Assembly: GCA_032718475.1 (NCBI GenBank) | Contig: JAUCBJ010005858.1 | Coordinates: 1 to 62,754 of the forward strand | Direction: 5' to 3' | Length of the DNA stretch: 62,754 nucleotides | Source of the DNA: Nemertoderma westbladi | Taxonomy: Eukaryota; Xenacoelomorpha; Nemertodermatida; Nemertodermatidae | Shown: in pieces, positions 1 through 10,150 of the stretch | Numbering within the stretch: the first letter of the stretch is position 1 | How the letters are laid out: each line of letters opens with the position of its first letter | Notes under the pieces: model-generated | The model's database searches: none | Told to the model about the DNA's origin: nothing | The model's input: the letters and a program-made list of their open reading frames with translations, nothing else | Position numbers and translations under genes: made by a program

Positions 1-502
1 CGAGTTAGCTAAGTCGTTCGCACGAGTTAGTTAAGTCGTTCGCACGAGTTAGTAAGTCGTTCGCACGACTTTCTAAGTCGTTCGCACGAGTTACTAAGTC
101 GTTTGCACGAGTTACTAAGTCGTTCTTACTAAGTCGTTCGCACGACTTACTAAGTCGTTCGCACGAGTTAGCTAAGTCGTTCGCACGAGTTAGTAAGTCG
201 TTCGCACGAGTTAGTAAGTCGTTCGCACGACTTAGTAAGTCGTTCGCACGACTTAGTAGTATGTCGTTCGCACGAGTTAGTTAGTTAAGTCGTTCACACG
301 ACTTAGTATGTCGTTCGCACGAGTTAGTTAAGTCGTTCGAACGACTTAGTAAGTCGTTCGCACGACTTAGTAGTATGTCGTTCGCACGAGTTAGTTAAGT
401 CGTTCGACACGACTTAGTATGTCGTTCGCACGACATAGTATGTCGTTTGCACGACTTAATAAGTCGTTCGCACGACATACTAAGTCGTTCGCACGAGTTA
501 GC
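1..502. repeat. 21-22 bp satellite array
   Basis: About two dozen head-to-tail copies of a unit close to CGCACGAGTTAGTAAGTCGTT, with GAGTTAG/GACTTAG variants and occasional insertions of a few bases. The array is cut by the left edge of the window, so its full length is unknown. Repeated TCGTTCGCACGA segments make each unit partly palindromic. No open frame or transcript signal is seen. Confidence 0.95.
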
Positions 503-799
503 AAAAAAAAAATTGTTTTTCTCATGTCCCTTTAGGGGCTCCGTACTAATCTAATGTAGCACATAAAAAATATTACAGTTCTTGCCTACATAAAAAAAAT
601 ACCCTGTGAAAATATGTGAAAGCTAAACCGACTCAACAAATAAATATAAAAGTTACAAAAAGCATTTGCTGAAAAAGTTAAATGTTAAGTGCCATGCCAA
701 CAAGGCCAATGACATTCGACCTGACTATAGTCATGTTACTTATTAATTATAATTATAAAGAATTTTCTTGCTTTATATAACTTTGCTAGAGAAAGACCA

Positions 800-1275
800 T
801 GGAATACTAGATTAAGACACTTAAGGGGGGGGGGGGGGGGGGGGGGGGGGGGGTGGTTAATTGATAATAAATTGGTTAATTTTAATTACGATAATAAATT
901 CAAATTCGCAATAATATTTGAACAAAATTGTTGTGCTGGAAACCTTTCAACCGAACCACAGATTATCGAATTTGGGGTGAAAAATGGCGGAGGAGTTTTA
1001 ATGGCTGGTGGTATCTAATATGTGTGTTACGGTTTGTCTGCCTGTCGGTCTTAAATATTGTCCGACAAACTGGTAGACGCACACGACAGCTATAACTCGA
1101 GAACTAAAAGAGATCTCGCCAAGCCGTTTTAAGATTTGAAATCCCCATTAAATGTCGATATCCGATGAAATAAAAAACCAAAAATGTGAAAATGTTACCC
1201 CGGGCGGGGATACCCCCCCCCCCCCCCCCCCCCCCCCCCACCCCCCTCCTTAATCTAGTACTAGTACTCCAAGGC
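800..1275. mobile_element. Inverted-repeat (MITE-like) element with G29 and C27 runs at its ends
   Basis: The left end (ATGGAATACTAGATTAAG followed by a run of 29 G at 825-853) is matched in inverted orientation by the right end (a run of 27 C at 1213-1239, then CTTAATCTAG...ACTCCAAGG at about 1248-1274). The AT-rich interior of about 360 bp has no credible ORF. This looks like a non-autonomous DNA element or a large hairpin. No clear target duplication was found. Confidence 0.55.
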
Positions 1276-1816
1276 TAGATGTATAAACTGCTAAGAAATT
1301 TAACCTATTAAACTTTCTGACTTTCTCTGGTCCAGAAACAATTCTGTGTATCCCGGGAAACAAATTTTCAAACTATATTGCACAATCAGTCATTACGGTC
1401 GTTGACGACTTCGGTACCTTGGGTCATAGAGAGCAACAAAAAAGACAGATAAGTTAGGAACGCAAAGGCTTGGGTAGCTCTATCTAATGGATCTAATTGG
1501 AAATCAGATCTCTCCAGGCACCTGAAGACTAAGTTCTTTAGAGCCACAGTGGAAAGTGACGGACGGAAGAGTGAAAGACTCCTAATCAATTAGCTGTGAC
1601 CCAGAAGCGTTTGCGTCGTTTTTCCCTAGAGAGTATTGGATTTTGAAAGTGTCATTAAGTAGCCCTCCCACCCCTACCCGCAACCTAAACCACGTGCGTG
1701 CAGTTCCTTTCACAAAAGAGCGTAACAATAAATTAATAGTAAAATAAAAAAATATATAGCCAAGAATCGGACCCACATTAGTTCCGAGACATTCACTGTA
1801 AACTATTCACATCATC
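1276..1816. other. Intergenic sequence, 3' flank of the glycosyltransferase gene
   Basis: No recognisable gene. Short minus-strand ORFs here (about 65 codons) have no family signature. The stretch directly follows the stop codon of the minus-strand glycosyltransferase and probably contains its 3' UTR. Confidence 0.5.
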
Positions 1817-3064
1817 TCAACCCCCCAACGACCTCCAACACAGCCACCTATACAGACACCCTAGCGCCACACCGTCAGACTCCACATCCAACTTATTTGC
1901 AAAAAACTTATCCTCCGCGACTAAACCTCTCAAATCCCCGGCCCCAAACACACAAATCTCGTTCCTATAGTATCCGAAACACGTGCCGCCCTGCCACACA
2001 ATGTACCTCAGACTGGTGAACCAGGAGGACTCGGTCACGTGACCCGGGGTCCTGGGGTCCCGCTGCAACATAATCCAGAAGCTCTCGTCGGGAGAGTAAA
2101 CGTCCGCATGCCACTCTAGTAGCTCGGCTGCTAGCGACGATGTCAGCACGTAGTCTACGTAGGCGCGTGTCGCAGCGTAGTACGCCGATCCGTGGAAGAC
2201 CTCCAACCCCCCCGGAGGAGAGGATTTTAACTTTCCCGTGTTGCTGATTCCTTTCTGGTCGATATTCCAACTGTATTTAGTTCGATCGGATATGATTGGC
2301 CGATTCGGCGGTATTCCAGGGATATCATTTAGTCCGTTCAAACCGCGAAGCGTTTTTACCATCTCCGCGTTGCTTTTCAACGGGAAATCTTGTCCGCACA
2401 AGTTAATAACGTATTCGTAAGCCACGTTTCTGTTGCGTAATTCGCGCATACAGTTAATATCAGCTTTTAGTCGAGCGAAACCGGCGTAATAAATCCATTC
2501 TGACGGGGTAACAATAAAAACATTAGCGAAACATTTAGCTACCGCAGTTACTGCGCGTTTAAATGTCAGTGTGGATTTTTGATCGATGTGGATGCAATAG
2601 GTGTTGTGCTGTCTGTAAATCGCGCTTAAGAGGAAATGTATTTGCGCGGCTTTGTAATGTACTGTCATGATGAAAGCGAGCTTGAAGTCGAGTTCTTCCT
2701 GTGTCACTGTTAAGTTGTTGTACAAGTACAGCGTTCTATAAGTGTCGCAATCGCTGGCTAAGTTAAAGACGTCGTCGTTAGTGCGAGGTCCTGCCACAGT
2801 GTCGGAGAGCTGTAGAACATTGTCGACGACTTGGGTATTAACAGGAATCGCTCCTCCGTTAATTATTTTTTTACATATTTCATTACCTTCTGCGTGGAAT
2901 GTAGCCGGAAGTGCTACCATCTTTGTTTGGGTTTTGTATATCATGTACCGGTAGATGAAGATGTAGGCCGCACAAAATAGCAATCCTGTTAGAATCACAC
3001 GGCGAAAACGAGTTGAATTTCTCATGCTGTCAACTAACATTGTATGCTGTAACACCAAGAACAT
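1817..3064 (-). CDS. Core-2/I-branching beta-1,6-N-acetylglucosaminyltransferase (GT14 family)
   Basis: A one-exon ORF of 415 residues with the type II Golgi topology of GCNT enzymes: a short basic cytosolic N-terminus, one membrane anchor at about residues 23-43, a stem, then a lumenal catalytic domain. GT14 hallmarks seen are HIDQKS, INLCGQDFPLKSNAEM, the HGSAYYAATRAYVDYVL block and YSPDESFWIMLQRDP (the DE pair lies in the region of the family's catalytic acid), plus a Cys-rich C-terminus. By family knowledge it adds beta-1,6-GlcNAc branches to O-glycans or poly-lactosamine; which acceptor is used cannot be told. The start is the first ATG at 3064; ATGs at residues 9 and 14 are also possible. 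Length is typical for the family (about 400-440). Confidence 0.85.
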   Translation of the reverse strand: MFLVLQHTMLVDSMRNSTRFRRVILTGLLFCAAYIFIYRYMIYKTQTKMVALPATFHAEGNEICKKIINGGAIPVNTQVVDNVLQLSDTVAGPRTNDDVFNLASDCDTYRTLYLYNNLTVTQEELDFKLAFIMTVHYKAAQIHFLLSAIYRQHNTYCIHIDQKSTLTFKRAVTAVAKCFANVFIVTPSEWIYYAGFARLKADINCMRELRNRNVAYEYVINLCGQDFPLKSNAEMVKTLRGLNGLNDIPGIPPNRPIISDRTKYSWNIDQKGISNTGKLKSSPPGGLEVFHGSAYYAATRAYVDYVLTSSLAAELLEWHADVYSPDESFWIMLQRDPRTPGHVTESSWFTSLRYIVWQGGTCFGYYRNEICVFGAGDLRGLVAEDKFFANKLDVESDGVALGCLYRWLCWRSLGG

Positions 3065-4369
3065 CCCGGGATTCAGGCATTACATTAATTACCTGTTATA
3101 AATATTAAGACTAACATTCAGACAGACATTCCTGTCTGCCTGTTCAGGAATTCAGCTGTGACGATATCCACAGCCATTAGCCATTGGCCCTGTCCTTATG
3201 CAGTTATGTGCTGTACTCTAACTCTTCGGTACCAATACTGTATTATTAATATTGTTATTACATTATACATTTTATATATTACCGGTAGGCATATTATTAA
3301 ACACAGATAAATATTATAAAGCTAATAAAAAATGTCACCGGAGAAAAACAAAAAGGTAGGCCTACACTTATGGTAAAATCCAGGTACATTCACAGTTCTG
3401 CAGTTTCTATAGGTAAGCTGGTAAGCTAAGAAGGAAAAAGACAATCAGATTCCAATCGGAATTACCATGAATGAAAGCGACCACTACTGCATGAACTGTA
3501 ATTAAACAAATAATACTGTATAGCCTACATGTATACGTGAAATGATGATTTAAAAGAACCATCGTTCACAGTAGCGCTGATGAAAATATATATATTACCG
3601 CAGATAAAAATACATTAGAAGAGGAAATACAGTATAAACAAGATAAATTCATAATATACAATAGATTAGATTAAGATTGAACAAATATAGAGAACTAAAA
3701 TATCAGATCGAAGCAAACAAAATCGCAGATAATTGGTACCATACTATCTGAACCGGTACCCTACAGTAGAGTTAAGCAGCTAGACAGACCCCTTAACTAT
3801 GTATATAATTGTCCCAATTACCCAAAACAAATATTCAATAGTGCGAAATACACACAATACTGTATAGTACCAGATAGAGATAGTGCTCCAAACTTTTACC
3901 TCCAGAATTGTAAATCCTTCGAAACTGATACTTCATTTTTTTAACAGTAATAAAAATTGTAACGCAATGCCTAATGAAATAAAAACATAGATAATCAACT
4001 TTGAGATCTGCAGTTAAATCTCACCTCCTCCGTGTGCAGTGTAAAACTAGGTATAGTAGTCGTACTGTAAGTTATTACTTTACCAAAGACCCTCTGTACA
4101 AAACAAAGTAAAGTAGCGTTAGGTCTCGAAGAGCGTCAGGTCCCATTGCCATTTTAAAGGAGCAGGTCAGTAGAGGAGCAGGTTACAGAGACGTGTATGG
4201 GGAACCAAAACAATAAACGAAAGTTAACACATGTATATTGTTCAGGTCTTTAGTCTTTGGGTCTTTGTTTTGTACTCACCCCATTGTTGAAATAATTTTC
4301 GCTCGCCACGCTCCTTTGCTTTACATATTCCCATCCAAATTGTGCACGTTATCCTACCTTAATTTACTA
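3065..4369. other. Intergenic, no gene seen
   Basis: AT-rich sequence between the glycosyltransferase 5' end and the 23-bp satellite. No coding region was recognised. It contains a copy of the dispersed AACCAAAACAATAAACG repeat (separate entry). Confidence 0.5.
4137..4226 (+). repeat. Dispersed repeat, copy with AACCAAAACAATAAACG end
   Basis: Contains AAAGGAGCAGGT, a second GGAGCAGGTTACAGAG and, 20-25 bp on, GGAACCAAAACAATAAACG. The same pair of motifs at similar spacing recurs through the window (9880-10150, 14790-14960, 20500-20575, 24160-24290, 51050-51135, 60283-60412), which defines a repeat family I do not recognise. Confidence 0.6.
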
Positions 4370-4925
4370 ACTACATATATTTTAATCTACAAACTACATC
4401 CATTTTAATATACAAGCTACATCTATTTTAATCTACAAGCTGCATCTATTTTAATCTACAAGCTATATTTATTTTAACTACAAGCTGCATCTATTTTAAT
4501 CTACAAGCTGCATCTATTTTAATCTACAAGCTGCATCTATTTTAATCTACAAGCTATATCTATTTTAATCTACAAGCTGCATCTATTTTAATCTACAAGC
4601 TGCATCTATTTTAATCTACAAGCTATATCTATTTTAATCTACAAGCTGCATCTATTTTAATCTACAAGCTGCATCTATTTTAATCTACAAGCTGCATCTA
4701 TTTTAATCTACAAGCTGCATCTATTTTAATCTACAAGCTATATCTATTTTAATCTACAAGCTGCATCTATTTTAATCTACAAGCTGCATCTATTTTAATC
4801 TACAAGCTGCATCTATTTTAATCTACAAGCTGCATCTATTTTAATCTACAAGCTACATATATTTTAATCTACAAGCTGCATCTATTTTAATCTACAAGCT
4901 ACATATATTTTAATCTACAAACTAC
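4370..4925. repeat. 23-bp tandem repeat array
   Basis: About 24 copies of a unit close to TCTACAAGCTGCATCTATTT plus TAA. Variants carry TATATC or TACATA in place of TGCATC. The 3' end runs into a copy of the dispersed repeat that begins with a G run. Confidence 0.95.
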
Positions 4926-5100
4926 AATCGAACTTGGAGACGGGGGGGGGGGGGGGGGGGGACTGGACGCAAATCCCATCTTGGCGAATTAATATTCCGC
5001 CTCAATGTTAAATTATCAATTTAGGGAAAGGAGCAGGTTATAGTTGCAAAACAATAATCTAAACACAATAGAACAGGTTACAGTTATATTTTAGAGAGTA
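4926..5100 (+). repeat. Dispersed repeat copy with G run
   Basis: A run of about 18-20 G near 4943-4962 is followed by GACTGGACGCAAATCCCATC, TTGGCGAATTA, CAATGTTAAATTATCAATTT and GGGAAAGGAGCAGGTTA. The same order of words appears at 14880-14960, and in reverse near 24230-24290, where it also abuts a G run. This appears to be a longer version of the dispersed family. Confidence 0.6.
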
Positions 5101-5400
5101 TTCAGCTGTTATTTGCGTCGAATTTCACCTGGAGAGGGATGAATTTTTATTGCGTCCAGTGTCCACCCTATCTGCGAACTTGGCACTCTATACAGGACCT
5201 ACACTATCTTATCTTCTATGTCCTATCTATACAGTCACACCAAATCACATAATTATATAAGACATGTTTGTATAGGCCTACTACGAACTCTAAGACCAAA
5301 TTCCATATTGAACTTCCCTTATATACAGAACCGGTAATACAATGTTAATTTATTCACATCTTTGCTGAATATTTAACTTATTTCTTTAAACGAAATCAGA

Positions 5401-7200
5401 ATGGACAGCATTGAATCTTTAGTTGAAGCAGAAACAATTACGAAAGTTGATGGTAAATCTTTATTTGCGCAGCCAGGATTGGGGGAGGGTACACCTACAC
5501 GTGTACACTGTACTGTACATGTACAAGTATAAAAAGTACGTGATAGATAAATTGCATGCATTTAACTGCGTTATATTATACACATATTTCATTAACTGTG
5601 AGCGAAGCGATCGAAAATTTTGTAAGAAATTGTTTATTTCTTACCTACTTGTATGTTGAAATATCTCAAAATTTAAATAGCCTTTTGATAATTAGACATA
5701 AGGGAAATCGTGAGCGCACTGCCCGCCACACACACCTTCCCTCCCTCCCCCTTCTTGGACGCACCACTGGCGAAAAGAGTTGAAACTAAACTCTATAAGC
5801 GACGATGGTACCTATTGGTGTTGTTCTGTTCAGTTGGTTTTGTGGAGTTTATGAACTGGAATACCTGGGCCCCTATCGAGGCCTCAGCGAAACTCGTTTA
5901 TAAATGAGAGAACAGCGATATTGCGCTCCTCTCGAACTGGGGTTTTATCACGATTCTGTTGGGTACGACAGTGACAACCTGGATACTAGATCGCAAGGGG
6001 ATGCGTGTTACTATGGTAATAACCATCGCTATGGTTACTGTCGGCGCCGGTCTGCGTTGCATTACAATGGAACCCACAGCGGCAACGTGGTTGATTAACA
6101 TTGGTCAAATACTTAACGGATTCGCTGGTGTTCTCCCAGTTGCCGGGGCGCCGTTACTCTCATCCTTGTGGTTTCCTAGCAACCAACGGAGCACGGCTAC
6201 AGCGGCGGCGACTACCAGCACGTTTGGGGGTCTGGCGTTGTCCTTTGTGATTGGTCCAGCCATTGTTAAAGAATCTAAAACGCCGATTGATCCACCCAAT
6301 CACATCCCTAAGTTAACAAACCAATCGTATTCTAGATACCATGGAAACGGAGAGGTAATTCGAAACCCGAATTCCAATTTGACAAATTTATTAGAAAATC
6401 AAACAAATCCCGTAATGGAACAGCGGCGACAGATACAGACTCTTGTTTACTTGGAGTTCGGTATTTCCGCGTTTCTGTTCATACTCGTGTTGATTTACTT
6501 TCCGGCAAGGCCACCTACACCACCTACAGCCTCAGCATCATCGATAAGAACAGATTTCAAGCAGGGAAGTGTAAAAGTCCTTAAGGACAGAAACTTTTGG
6601 TTTTTGGCTTTGGTTTACGCCGTTTTCTATGGTTTACTAAGTTCTTATCTTTCTGTGCTGAGTGTAGATTTGGAGACCATTGATATAAGTCAGGAGACTG
6701 CGGGATGGGTTGGTTTCTATGCGACCTTGGCCGGGGCTTTGGGAAGCGTAATATTCGCAAGGATCACAGATGTTATGGAAATTGGAATGCAAACTGTAGT
6801 TTTGTTGGCTTGCATTCTCGGGACAATGATGTTTTATTTATTTACCATGGTAGCTAAAGGTTACTTCCCAATGACCATAGCGTCTGTCTACGCTACCATT
6901 ATCGTCACGGGATTTTGCGCTAACGGCATAGTTCCGCTACTTCTCGAAATGGCGGCAGAGTTGTTGTATCCAGTAAGCGAGGAGCTAATAGCTGGGATCA
7001 TGATGTTAGTTCAGAACGCAGCGGCGATGTTGTTGTTATTTGTGATGATGATTCCTAACGTCGGTGTCTCGTGGTTGACTTGGACCGTACTGGCCGGTAT
7101 CACCGTCTCAGTTCCCGCAATCGCAGCAGTTACCGCAACTAATAAACGCAGTAACTTCGATAAACTAAAGTCTCAAAATTTCCATCTTCCCCTTCCATAG
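5401..7200 (+). CDS. SLC49A4: SLC49A4/DIRC2-like major facilitator transporter, with in-frame TGA
   Basis: Proposed exons are 5401-5452 (ATG start, donor GTAAAT) and 5780-7200 (acceptor after GCGAAAAGAG; pyrimidine tract at about 5734-5757), giving about 490 codons; human SLC49A4 has 478. Matches to the family in order: KRRWYLLVLFCSVGF then NWNTWAPIEASAKL (TM1), ENSDIALLSNWGF (TM2), LDRKGMRVT, GAGLRCI, GQILNGFAG, GPAIV, YFPARPPTPP, GWVGFYATLAG and a Pro-rich end; about 12 membrane segments. The vertebrate protein is a lysosomal transporter. The frame is broken only by TGA at 5905-5907, where family members have Trp (…VYK-stop-ENSDIALL), and is otherwise open for 1.4 kb. It could be a recent null allele, a recoded codon or a sequence error. 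The first exon is less certain than the second. A possible poly(A) signal AATAAA lies at 7705-7710. Confidence 0.8.
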
Positions 7201-8607
7201 CTACAGTTACTATAACCACCGTTTGCGCCAACCAAATGCAGCAAAAGGACAAACCAAATGTATAAATCATAATGATAATGATACTTTAGTTAATGAGCTA
7301 AAGTAATAATAACAATATAGGTTATTGTTAATTAAATAGCACATTTTGGCATTACGGTATGCATATTACCTACCAATTGGGGTGTCGTTTCAGCCTAGTT
7401 TTAACATATTAACTTAATTTCGTGAATATTAATTTCGATTCACCATTTAAGGTGCATTTTGATGGCTAAGTAGCAGGTTATAATGGCAGGCTTTTCTAAC
7501 CAAAACAAGCTATATTTAGGAACACAGTTTACAGTATAATAATTATTCATTACATGGGTAAAAAAGTAAAACTTTTTTTCATTATTCATTTTTTTTATCG
7601 TTAATAATGGGTCGAGAGAATATTGAAAAAAATGTCCTACGTTTTTTTCCCATGTAATACGTATTTTATTCTTAAATTGGTACTTGTTTGTTTCTCAATT
7701 CTTTAATAAAACATAGAGCGATATACTAAAACAGTACAGTAAGATTACAAAATAAAATTGAACTGTAGTATTTTACTATATTACTTCCATAGTTACTGCG
7801 ATTCAAATTACTGTAGGCCTACTCTTCAACTCTCGATGTTACCTTACTCAATGTTAAAATGATTAGTATTCTTGAATATTTATTACGTAACTAGAGAGCC
7901 GCTTAACAACATAAACCAATATTGGATATTGAGTTCCGTTTTGGAGTTCGCCTTGCAGACACTAAAGTTGCAATAACTTTTGAGTGTGTTAATGGATTTT
8001 GCTCAAATTACTTGCAAACCTTTTCTACTTCGATGCTCTTTCAACACATGTAATAAAATGGTAACAGTTCCGTATATCAGATGTTAGCGTTTTATAACTA
8101 AAATTGAAATAAATTGATTATTAATCGAGCCGAGATCACAAGAGGTGATGATGAGTTTCTGAAATGAATAATACCGGCCAACAGAAATCATAAAGTGCTA
8201 ACATTAGGCCTAGTCAATTCATATATTAAACGTCTATGTCTTTGTAACTAGTTCATGGATTTCTTAAAAGCATTCAATAATATGGCACATAGTCACAACC
8301 ATTAATTAATTTATTCTCATAATTATATATTATTCTAAATCATTAATCCTTGCAATAAGTTTCCTTTTCCAGAAAATAGAGAGGTCATTCTGTATGTCAA
8401 ATTTCGCGCAATCTCAAATTTCATTTTGTACATATACTGCTATAAACGAAATGTATTTTGCTACAAGCATTTTAAAAATGTGTCACCAATTTCTTACCCA
8501 TTATTGCACACTGGTGCTATTCTTGGTCTTTTCGAGGTCAAAACTTTAAACCTCTGTAAATACATACATAAAACCAATAAGCCATGTCCCGGAATACAGT
8601 GTCTTTA
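7201..8607. other. Intergenic, 3' flank of SLC49A4-like gene
   Basis: AT-rich sequence. It probably holds the transporter 3' UTR up to AATAAA at 7705. A partial dispersed-repeat word (GCTTTTCTAACCAAAACAA) is at about 7488. No other gene was recognised. Confidence 0.5.
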
Positions 8608-9838
8608 ATTCAATGACAGGGTATTGCCCTATAACTTTAAAGAAGTAAAAGTGTCTGAGTCTGTACTCCCAGATATTCCCATTGGCGATATCTCCTTTGC
8701 AGAAGTGAAGGCTGCTGCAAAGAGCAATAAGACCAATCGTGCCAGTGGAAGTGGAGTAGATGGTGTTCCCCCTGAGGTCTTTAAAATACCTGAGTGTTTA
8801 AAGCTCATCTATCCCATCATAGTAGACATGTACCGAACAACAAGAGTCCCACAAGAAATGAAAACAAATAAGTTGGTGCCAGTCCCCAAGCAGGGCAAAC
8901 TAACACTCTATGGTTCTTTTCATGGAATCTCCTTGATCTCCATGGCTGCAAAGCTATACAATATAATTATATTAAATCGCATCAGGGATCCCATTGAGAG
9001 ACTGCTCTGTGGAAATCAGAATGGGTTCCGTAAAGGTCGTGAGACCATGGTGTGACGGGATCCCCGAGTTGGAGAGGGAATCCCGACCGATGTGATTGCT
9101 TTTGGGTAATACGCGTCGCCGCGTCCGCTGGCTGCTGAAAGGCTTGTGGTATCTGAAAAGCCGGAGGCCGATAGAATAACTGAGTTTTAGTGGCAGTTGT
9201 TCGTAATGTCAGAATATAATAATAGCACAATCAGAATATAATAAACGCTCTTACTGAATGACGACGACGACGGTTTAAATCGTCTTGCTTCCACAGCTCT
9301 ACACAAACCAACTGAACAACAGGTAATAAATGCAACGGTTATAATTATTACTAACACATATAGAAGAGCTACATGGCCTGGCCAATGGATGCATCCCAAT
9401 CAGATGGTGTGCTGCCCCGCCATTGGCTAACCTATCCTTCCTATGGCACAACCTGTTCCCTTATACCCACGTGCTAGCTCCCTTCGTCCCCCTGAGATGG
9501 CCTGTATCCTCTCATCTTTCCTTGTGGCTGGCAATGTATATTGCCTTCACTGGTTGTTATGTGACATTATATTGCTAATGTCGCCTAGCCAACTGTAATT
9601 GGTAAAAAGCCACTTTCCCCATTTTCCGCTGGGTAGTGCAGCGAATTGGATCCGCTCACACATGGAGCCCATTTGGCACTAGAATGATAATTGACACAGG
9701 CTTGACACTACAACAAACCCGTCTCCGCTTTGCAGGACATTGCTTTAGCCGTGTGGACAAGTCAGTGCATAATCTTGTTCTTTGGCAGCCTCATGGAGTG
9801 AATAAGCATGGTGACAGCCCATGACTTTCTTGAGACGC
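8608..9838 (+). mobile_element. Broken LINE copy, internally deleted and split by a solo LTR
   Basis: 8624-9050 encodes the beginning of a reverse transcriptase (for example GVDGVPPEVFKIPE, IRDPIERLLCGNQNGFRKGR), very close to the fuller copy at 21165-22655. The LINE resumes at 9661, right after an inserted LTR. At about 9694 it jumps to the last third of the element (matching from about 22360), so roughly 900 bp present in the fuller copy are missing. It ends at about 9838 without the usual (TAG)n tail. It extends further 5' than the other copies and shows the conserved pre-RT region. Confidence 0.8.
9051..9660. mobile_element. Solo LTR (610 bp) with 5-bp target duplication
   Basis: This insertion splits the LINE at 9050/9661. 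It starts TGTGACGGGATCC and ends GGATCCGCTCACA, so the ends are TG...CA and near-perfect inverted repeats. It is flanked by CATGG at 9046-9050 and CATGG at 9661-9665, and removing it with one CATGG rejoins the LINE exactly. There is no ORF inside. Size, ends and 5-bp duplication fit a solo LTR of a Gypsy- or BEL-type element. It is not the LTR of the BEL element at 32184-47941. Confidence 0.8.
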
Positions 9839-9869
9839 TTTCTTGAGTTAATAAAACTGTTTATATGGT

Positions 9870-10150
9870 CGATTTCAAAGGAAAAACAGGTAATAAACCA
9901 ATCATGGGAAAGGAACAGGTTACAGTGGCTGTGTTTCCTAACCAAAACAATAAACGAAAGACAATTAAACTTGGTTACATGGTCGATTTACAAAATGCTC
10001 CAATCATGGGAAAGGAACAGGTTACCGTGGCGGTGTTTTCTAACCAAAACAATAAATGATACTCAATAAAACTGGTTACAAGGGGCGATACAGTAATAAA
10101 CCAATCATGGGAAAGGAACAGGTTACAGTGTTTCCTAACTAAAACAATAA
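9870..10150 (+). repeat. Three tandem units of the dispersed AACCAAAACAATAAA repeat
   Basis: Three units of roughly 100-120 bp, each with CCAATCATGGGAAAGGAACAG, GTTAC(A/C)GTG and TAACCAAAACAATAAA (TAACTAAAACAATAA in the last). The ORFs predicted across them only reflect the repeat. The array abuts the long pyrimidine tract. Confidence 0.75.

Noticed and set aside
1-502. Possible CRISPR-like array
   Set aside because: Units are contiguous without unique spacers, and the window is clearly animal nuclear DNA. It is a satellite.
4370-4925. Possible CRISPR or telomeric array
   Set aside because: Unit is a 23-bp tandem satellite without spacers; not a telomere motif.
5904-6098. Separate small ORF at the start of the transporter
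   Set aside because: Out of frame with the transporter; the in-frame translation matches SLC49A4.
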